A stretch of DNA of 30,555 bases from a virus. The position numbers were made by a program, and so were the translations under genes. Positions 26,055-30,555 of this stretch are shown here, piece after piece. Numbering within the stretch: the stretch's first letter is position 1; the number at the start of each line of letters is the position of its first letter. Location: the IMG/VR virus record IMGVR_UViG_3300043438_000252, positions 1 through 30,555 of that record; one strand, given 5' to 3'. The notes under the pieces were generated by a model. It was not told where the DNA came from, did no database searches, and saw nothing but the letters and a program-made list of their open reading frames with translations.

Positions 26055-26859
26055 GGCTGATGCAGCCCTAAGTATAATTACAATGAAAAGAATGTTTGCT
26101 CATAAAGAAAAGTTTGGGTATGATTCAATTCTTTTAACATCTAAAGGTAGCAACTCGGACAACTGGATAAAATCTGCTCACATTGTAGATCCTAGTAAAA
26201 AAATTAAATTTATGATAGCAGTTAGACCATATCAGCAAACTGCTCAGATTGTAAATCAAATGGCAGCTGCATTTGCTGAAATTGCTCCACACAGATTGAT
26301 GCTTAATGTTGTTTCTGGGGAAATGGGTGGAAATGAAATTGGTCTTATTCCAGAAGGAAGTTATGAAGTAAATACTGACATAACTACTCCACTAGGAAGA
26401 CTTGAATTTGTTCCTGAATGGATGGAAAGACTTTCTAAGACCTATGTAATGGGAAGAAAGCCAATTATCCTACTAGGTACTAGAAATAAAGAGGTTATCC
26501 TAAAAGCTGCTAAGTATGCAGATATTGGATTAGTAATGCTAGATGATTTCTTGGCAGATCCTGATCTATTTTTGTCAAATTATAAGAGGGTAATGGTTAG
26601 TGCTCAGATTGTCATAAGGAATACATATGAAGAAGCTCACTATGAGTTAGAAAATAGTTTTTCTACACATATAAGAATCAAGAGATGGGCTATCTATGGC
26701 GGCAGAGAAGATATAAAGAAAAAGTTATTAGAATTAGAAGCAATGGGTGTAACTGATATTTTACTTAGTAATGGGACAGATGTAGTTAGTCAATCAGATG
26801 GGCCTGTAGATGAATTAGTCTGGGAGATTATACAGGAAAGAAATAAAGCAGTTGACTAG
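26023..26859 (+). CDS. Luciferase-like flavin monooxygenase
   Basis: 278 residues. TIM-barrel features of the bacterial luciferase-like family are visible: IAVRPYQQTAQIVNQMAAAF near 66-85, LMLNVVSGEMGGNE near 93-106, and GRLEFVPEWMERL before a second GxR stretch. Members use FMNH2 or F420 to oxidise or reduce small substrates, and actinobacteria often use F420. Very unusual as a phage gene, so it may be a metabolic gene taken from a host. The substrate cannot be told from sequence. Confidence 0.75.
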   Translation: MIMVTYHWMNRADAALSIITMKRMFAHKEKFGYDSILLTSKGSNSDNWIKSAHIVDPSKKIKFMIAVRPYQQTAQIVNQMAAAFAEIAPHRLMLNVVSGEMGGNEIGLIPEGSYEVNTDITTPLGRLEFVPEWMERLSKTYVMGRKPIILLGTRNKEVILKAAKYADIGLVMLDDFLADPDLFLSNYKRVMVSAQIVIRNTYEEAHYELENSFSTHIRIKRWAIYGGREDIKKKLLELEAMGVTDILLSNGTDVVSQSDGPVDELVWEIIQERNKAVD

Positions 26860-26867
26860 GATTATGG

Positions 26868-26882
26868 TATAATAATAATATG
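26868..26882 (+). promoter_or_regulatory. Leaderless promoter
   Basis: TATAAT at 26868-26873, six bases, ATG at 26880. TTGACT lies 10 bases upstream of the -10, too close for a normal -35. Confidence 0.5.
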
Positions 26883-27023
26883 CACGATCACGAGAATATA
26901 GTATTAGCCACAGGTTCAGGAATAACTGAAATGCAACTAATGTGGATTCTTATGGGTTTAATGGCTATTCATCACATATGGATGTGGTGGAAAATGAAAA
27001 AGAAAGACTGTAACTGTAAATGA
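26880..27023 (+). CDS. 47-residue His/Met/Trp-rich membrane protein
   Basis: MHDHE start, one hydrophobic segment containing IHHIWMWW, and a Lys-rich tail ending CNCK. The His, Met and Cys could bind a metal such as copper. First of four tiny membrane genes linked by overlaps. Function unknown. Confidence 0.55.
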   Translation: MHDHENIVLATGSGITEMQLMWILMGLMAIHHIWMWWKMKKKDCNCK

Positions 27024-27097
27024 GTTGGTTACAAGCAACAGTTATATTTGGACCTATATTGATTCTATTAATAGCATTCTGGAAGGATATCAAATGA
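27020..27097 (+). CDS. 25-residue membrane peptide
   Basis: ATGA overlap with both neighbours; one hydrophobic helix ending in WKDIK. Function unknown. Confidence 0.45.
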   Translation: MSWLQATVIFGPILILLIAFWKDIK

Positions 27098-27237
27098 AGA
27101 AGATCTATGCTTTAATTGCTCTAACTGCGACAGCAGTCTTTTCAGGTCTTGCTATGTCTAAATTTTTAAATTGGGCGGGACAGCAAGAAATCTTTGATTT
27201 TGACCTAAATGAAGATATAGATCATGAAGAGATATAG
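27094..27237 (+). CDS. 47-residue membrane-anchored acidic protein
   Basis: Start at ATG 27094 behind GGAAGG. One hydrophobic segment (about 4-20) then an acidic tail (DFDLNEDIDHEEI). A frame reaching back to 27025 is not favoured. Function unknown. Confidence 0.55.
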   Translation: MKKIYALIALTATAVFSGLAMSKFLNWAGQQEIFDFDLNEDIDHEEI

Positions 27238-27307
27238 ATTACTTATATTAATTCCATTGGTCCTAATAACTACCTATGTACTGGGTATTGTAATACAGAT
27301 TAAATAG
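27224..27307 (+). CDS. 27-residue membrane peptide
   Basis: Overlaps the previous gene by 14 bases; basic N-terminus and one hydrophobic helix (LLILIPLVLITTYVLGIVI). Function unknown. Confidence 0.45.
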   Translation: MKRYRLLILIPLVLITTYVLGIVIQIK

Positions 27308-27634
27308 CTCATCTTTTATCTCCCGCCCTTTCTGGGGTCTTTGTATCGGAGATACCAAATATGACCCGTTAAGGGCTTAGAGGCCCCGTAGAGGCCTTAT
27401 ATGGCATATTTTTAGAATGATCACATATGGGAAAGATGGGCTTCTATTTTCGGCGCACTTTTTTTCGCACTAATTGCACTATATGTCCTAATTGTCTATA
27501 TAAGAAAAAAACCCAATCAGAGGCGGATCCGATTGGGCTTTTCTAGTGTATTACTACACGTTATATAGGGAGACATTGCTGCCGTCACCTACACATCTTA
27601 ATTGTAATATGGAATATTTTATATGTCAAGCATT
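27308..27634. other. Convergent intergenic region
   Basis: 327 bases without a clearly supported gene. From about 27409 two frames are open: one (ATG 27429) encodes a CTICPNC ribbon-like stretch of 39 residues, the other, without a start codon, a membrane-like segment with a basic tail. A bidirectional terminator lies at 27512-27537. Nothing else convincing. Confidence 0.4.
27505..27541. terminator. Bidirectional terminator
   Basis: CCCAATC (27512-27518) pairs with GATTGGG (27531-27537) over 12 bases; an A-run (27505-27511) precedes and CTTTT follows, so it can stop transcription from both sides. Confidence 0.8.
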
Positions 27635-27841
27635 TTAGTTGACAGGATTTTCAGACGGAGTAAATGATGGCTCAGGTCCAAGTAGATATCCTTGCTCATG
27701 ATAGTCAATCATCTTAGCCGTCTTTTCAGGATCTACTCCATTTGCCATAATTGTTAGCATATCGTAAATACGGTGAAGCATTATATAATTCACCATAGGT
27801 AGGTTGTCTTCTAGATTTCTAGATGGTTCTTTTTCTTCCAT
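27635..27841 (-). CDS. Hypothetical acidic phage protein
   Basis: 68 residues from ATG 27841, which overlaps the previous stop (TAATG) behind GGGGAG; an upstream ATG at 27865 is possible. Helical body (MLHRIYDMLTIMANGVD) and a Pro-rich tail. Function unknown. Confidence 0.6.
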   Translation of the reverse strand: MEEKEPSRNLEDNLPMVNYIMLHRIYDMLTIMANGVDPEKTAKMIDYHEQGYLLGPEPSFTPSENPVN

Positions 27842-28014
27842 TATGGTCTCCCCATATCGTTCCAAAATATTTCTCTTCCCATAGAGTCTTTCTCTAATAG
27901 GGCACTTGATTCAAATTCATATGAAGAAAAGGTCTCTTCTTCCGCCGACGCACTTTTTGTTTCAATTTGTAGTCCTTGACCACAATTGCAATTACTACAT
28001 CCATGTTCAGACAT
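27841..28014 (-). CDS. 57-residue protein with Cys cluster
   Basis: Begins MSEHGCSNCNCGQG, a metal-binding N-terminus like those at 7949 and 8291, then an acidic tail. Overlaps both neighbours. Function unknown. Confidence 0.55.
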   Translation of the reverse strand: MSEHGCSNCNCGQGLQIETKSASAEEETFSSYEFESSALLEKDSMGREIFWNDMGRP

Positions 28015-28213
28015 TGTTGACTTCTTTCACTAATTTCTCGTATACCTCTAAACCCATGTAGTTCTTGTAATCACAGGCCAGGCAGTATAAATAGATGTTA
28101 TCCTCTAAATCCAAATTACATTGAAGAGAGCCCTGATCCAGGGGGCATAAAAGCTCTGGAACAAGGCTCTCTTTTGATAAAGAGATATATTTCGATACAT
28201 ATTGTATCTTCAT
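28007..28213 (-). CDS. Zinc-ribbon-like phage protein
   Basis: 68 residues. CPLDQGSLQC-N ... YLYCLAC-D forms a four-cysteine site; the shape is common in small phage proteins. Starts six bases after the transglycosylase gene. Function unknown. Confidence 0.6.
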   Translation of the reverse strand: MKIQYVSKYISLSKESLVPELLCPLDQGSLQCNLDLEDNIYLYCLACDYKNYMGLEVYEKLVKEVNNV

Positions 28214-28218
28214 TTATC

Positions 28219-28770
28219 CTACTTCTTTTCAGTTGTTGGGAATCGCAATAGCCATTCCTGTGCTTTAGGGGTCATACCCTTCCAGCTGGACCAATCCTGA
28301 CCGCCATTGGTCATATAGTACGTTATCTCTGCGTTTGTTACTGGGTCGAATAACTCTTTGTTACTCTTTAGGTCGAACTTCTCAAGTCTTTCAGGACCAA
28401 GATTTCCGATCATGTTTATCTGGAATATTCCGTAAGAACTATCTCCAGTTGTCTTATCCCCGTTATATGCAAGCGGTCTTCCGTTAGATTCACGCTTTGC
28501 TATGGACCAAGCTTTTTTAAGGCCTACTCCTTCGAATCCTACAGTCTTAAGTAGCAATAGCAACTCTTCGTCTGTAAGCATCTCAGATGGCTTGTAAATT
28601 TCTTTACTGAACTTATCTAAGACTTCTTGCTTTAGTTGGGCTTCAGTTTTCACTAAAGGTTTTACTACTAAGGCTTGTGCGGGCTGGACTGGAAACATAA
28701 ATAATGTTATCATTACTATTGTAACCAGATTATGAGCCAAATCACTAACCTGTTGTTTTATTTTCTCCAT
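28219..28770 (-). CDS. Lytic transglycosylase-like protein (exported)
   Basis: 183 residues from ATG 28770, placed eight bases after AGGAGG; another ATG at 28776 is too close to it. The N-terminus is a membrane or signal segment (about 12-34, ending PAQA). The C-terminal lysozyme-like domain has the catalytic Glu94 in AKRESNGRP and the SYGIFQIN motif at 112-119. It would cut the glycan strands of the wall and may act in release or in virion entry. It is far from the CHAP endolysin. Confidence 0.8.
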   Translation of the reverse strand: MEKIKQQVSDLAHNLVTIVMITLFMFPVQPAQALVVKPLVKTEAQLKQEVLDKFSKEIYKPSEMLTDEELLLLLKTVGFEGVGLKKAWSIAKRESNGRPLAYNGDKTTGDSSYGIFQINMIGNLGPERLEKFDLKSNKELFDPVTNAEITYYMTNGGQDWSSWKGMTPKAQEWLLRFPTTEKK

Positions 28771-28803
28771 TGGCATTTCCTCCTCTAGAGATAACGAACT
28801 ACA

Positions 28804-28833
28804 ATCATAACATTGATAGGATAAGCCTGTCAA
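28804..28833 (-). promoter_or_regulatory. Sigma70-type promoter of the transglycosylase gene
   Basis: Leftward TTGACA (28828-28833), 18 bases, TATGAT (28804-28809). Independent of the TGTCAG element. Confidence 0.65.
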
Positions 28834-28855
28834 GCCAGTCAACTAGAAAGAAAAC

Positions 28856-29857
28856 ATGAATATATCTTATTATACTATTCAAGCGGGGCTAAACCCTGCG
28901 GTTGGCTTTGGATATGCGGGAAAAAATATTGTTAAATCATTAAATAATCTAGGGCATGTTGTATCTTTTGCTAATCCTAAATCTACTATTCAATTAAACT
29001 TTACTCAGCCACACCATTTTAAATTACATAGAAAACAATATCAAATAGGATACACTCCATGGGAATCAACATCCATGCGCCCCGACTGGGTTGAAAGATT
29101 TAATGCATGTGATGAAGTTTGGGCGACATCTAATTGGTGTGCACAAGTATTTAAAGACAATGGTATTACAAAGCCAATATATGTTTACCCACACGGTATA
29201 GAAAGTATTTGGAAACCAAAACGCAGAGCTATTCGAGAAGGACAACCACTTAAATTTTTACACATAGGGGAACCATCTCCTAGAAAAGATGGACAGTTAG
29301 TAGTAGATACCTTTATTAAACTATTTGGCGGAAACCCAGATTACCATTTAACAATTAAAGCGCACATATCTAATACTACTAGAGTGTATGATAAATATAA
29401 TCAGTTTATGAGTCCAGAGATGGCATACAGCAACATATCTTTAATTACAGATGAATACAGTGAAGAAGATCTTGTTTCTTTGTATCACAGCCACCATGTT
29501 TTGCTGTATCCTACTTGGGGCGAAGGGTTTGGCTTTATACCGCTTCAAGGTTTAGCAACAGGTATGCCAGTTATATCAACATATGATTGGTCTCACTATG
29601 TGGACTACATGGGACCACTCAAATTAAAATCTAAACTTACAGATGAGACTTTACCCAAATCAGTTGGAGATGAATATATTGGAAAGATGTTTAAACCAGA
29701 TGCAAAACATCTAGAAGAGTTAATGCGTGATGTATCTATTGATTATAAAGGTTACTCTGGATATTATTTTGCTCAAGCAGATAAAATACATGAAGATTAT
29801 AATTGGGATCAGTTGACTAAGAAAGCTTTTGAGCATTTAGTAGAAAAGTTTTCTTAG
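28856..29857 (+). CDS. GT4-type glycosyltransferase
   Basis: 333 residues with two Rossmann-like halves. The C-terminal half has the GT4 donor-site region: HIGEPSPRKDGQ near 136-147 and YPTWGEGFGFIPLQGLATG near 218-236. In that E-x7-E motif the second Glu is Gln (Glu223, Gln231), which is uncommon. It may modify phage or host-surface glycans or DNA bases. Preceded by AGAAAG, and divergent from the transglycosylase gene. The substrate cannot be told. Confidence 0.85.
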   Translation: MNISYYTIQAGLNPAVGFGYAGKNIVKSLNNLGHVVSFANPKSTIQLNFTQPHHFKLHRKQYQIGYTPWESTSMRPDWVERFNACDEVWATSNWCAQVFKDNGITKPIYVYPHGIESIWKPKRRAIREGQPLKFLHIGEPSPRKDGQLVVDTFIKLFGGNPDYHLTIKAHISNTTRVYDKYNQFMSPEMAYSNISLITDEYSEEDLVSLYHSHHVLLYPTWGEGFGFIPLQGLATGMPVISTYDWSHYVDYMGPLKLKSKLTDETLPKSVGDEYIGKMFKPDAKHLEELMRDVSIDYKGYSGYYFAQADKIHEDYNWDQLTKKAFEHLVEKFS

Positions 29858-29922
29858 GACTTCCCCTTTTAAGCGTTCTTTGGTAGAATAGGATCTTCAC
29901 ACTAAATTTAAATTAACCGCCA

Positions 29923-29934
29923 GGCGGAGAAAAA
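29923..29934 (+). repeat. Hairpin over the ribosome site of the reductase gene
   Basis: CCGCC and GGCGG around AG, 12-22 bases before the ATG; GGCGGAG could pair and reduce ribosome access. The exact site limits are approximate. Confidence 0.4.
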
Positions 29935-29945
29935 GGTATTATAAA

Positions 29946-30555
29946 ATGTCTAAGACTATTGCAAACCCATACGAAAATTTCATTGCGTTATCAAGATATG
30001 CAAGATGGATATCAGAAGATAATCGTCGTGAGACTTGGGGCGAAACAGTAGATAGATATTTTAACTTCATGCTTGGCCATCTAGAAAAGAACCATAATTA
30101 TATTCCAAATGAGAAGCTTGTTGCGGAATTAAAAGAGTTCGTCTTTGAACGAAATGTTATGCCATCAATGCGTTCTGTTATGACTTCAGGAGCAGCATTG
30201 GAAAGAGATAATGTAGCTGGATATAACTGTGCTTTCTTACCAGTTGATTCACCACGTTCATTTGATGAGACTATGTATATCCTTATGTGCGGTACAGGTG
30301 TAGGATTCTCTGTTGAGTATAAGTACATCAATAAGCTTCCTGCCGTCCCAGAAACTTTAGAGAAGTCAACTACAGTTATTACAGTAGAAGACTCAAAGCA
30401 GGGCTGGGCTAAAGCATACCGTGAGTTGCTAGCACTACTTTGGTCTGGACAGATTCCAGCAATTGATGTTTCTAAGGTAAGACCAGCAGGAGCAAGACTT
30501 AAGACAATGGGTGGAAGATCTTCAGGCCCACAGCCACTTATTAACTTGTTTGATT
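29946..30555 (+). CDS. nrdJ-like: B12-dependent (class II) ribonucleotide reductase, 3' end outside window
   Basis: 203 residues of a longer protein. The start ENFIALSRYARWISEDNRRETWGETV and YNCAF with Cys95, the expected first redox cysteine, match the adenosylcobalamin-dependent NrdJ/RTPR family. It makes deoxynucleotides for phage DNA, with the phage thioredoxin at 5665 a plausible reductant. The ATG at 29946 follows AAAAAGG. The C-terminal catalytic part is not visible. Confidence 0.85.
   Translation, partial: MSKTIANPYENFIALSRYARWISEDNRRETWGETVDRYFNFMLGHLEKNHNYIPNEKLVAELKEFVFERNVMPSMRSVMTSGAALERDNVAGYNCAFLPVDSPRSFDETMYILMCGTGVGFSVEYKYINKLPAVPETLEKSTTVITVEDSKQGWAKAYRELLALLWSGQIPAIDVSKVRPAGARLKTMGGRSSGPQPLINLFD

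Noticed and set aside
24745-26866. Recurrent GT(T/C)GACTAGGATTA sequence near 24745, 25320 and 26851
   Set aside because: Most of it is explained by TAG stop codons joined to AGGA ribosome sites (24761 and 25338); only the 26851 copy lies by a leaderless promoter, so a separate regulatory motif is not supported.
27407-27545. Possible membrane protein in the 27308-27634 gap
   Set aside because: The good membrane-like frame has no ATG, GTG or TTG start after an upstream stop, and it overlaps the terminator; the other frame has no ribosome site.
1-30555. Integrase, excisionase or clear repressor (temperate phage)
   Set aside because: None was recognised in the window; the HNH, WhiB and Lsr2-like genes are not evidence for integration.

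Overview
The window looks like part of a large, AT-rich tailed-phage genome from an actinobacterial host. The phage call rests on dense, overlapping small genes, a CHAP endolysin behind a holin candidate, a second muramidase-like protein, tRNA genes inside gene arrays, a partial ribonucleotide reductase and families typical of actinophages (GP88-like, DUF932-like, MPNW/DUF1281-like, DUF7455-like). The host call rests on a WhiB-like Fe-S regulator, an Lsr2-like DNA binder and a proteasome/HslV-like hydrolase. The low GC would suit a low-GC actinobacterium such as the freshwater Nanopelagicales, but that is inference. No capsid or tail genes are visible.

Layout. (1) 1-10915, rightward: lysis genes, tRNA-Asn, WhiB-like regulator, Ntn-hydrolase, secreted subtilase, thioredoxin, a large exported Ala/Thr-rich protein, then about 20 very small genes, many with paired cysteines. 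(2) 10916-11445: convergent AT-rich gap with tandem DnaA-box matches. (3) 11446-24157, leftward: an Lsr2-like gene, a ten-gene overlapping operon, DUF1281-like, a candidate small RNA, tRNA-Asp, a DUF932-like protein, a GP88-like protein and many short conserved phage proteins. (4) 24158-24760: divergent gap with a strong rightward promoter and no convincing gene. (5) 24761-27307, rightward: HNH protein, DUF6065-like protein, luciferase-like monooxygenase, four tiny membrane peptides. (6) 27635-28770, leftward: small proteins and a lytic transglycosylase. (7) 28856-30555, rightward: glycosyltransferase and the 5' part of a B12-dependent ribonucleotide reductase.

The most striking content is regulatory. 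On the rightward strand about a dozen genes carry a -10 box (TATAAT, TATACT or TAGAAT) ending six or seven bases before the ATG, which predicts leaderless mRNAs. On the leftward strand 13 promoters share a strict TGTCAG/TGTCGG-N10-TATAAT-like core, most followed by an AACGAAAG leader that holds the ribosome-binding site. Nine of the promoters, counting one with a degenerate -10, also have a CRP/GlxR-like palindrome (TGTGA-N6-TCACA or one mismatch) centred about 63-85 bases upstream of the predicted start. Four of the promoters lie inside, and in frame with, the preceding gene. A structured RNA candidate at 15227-15372 carries a perfect complement of the AACGAAAG leader, so it could pair with the leaders of many of these genes. 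Together this looks like a phage regulon using a host CRP-type protein, a repeated core promoter and possibly an anti-leader RNA. No search or folding program was run; all family names come from reading the sequence.
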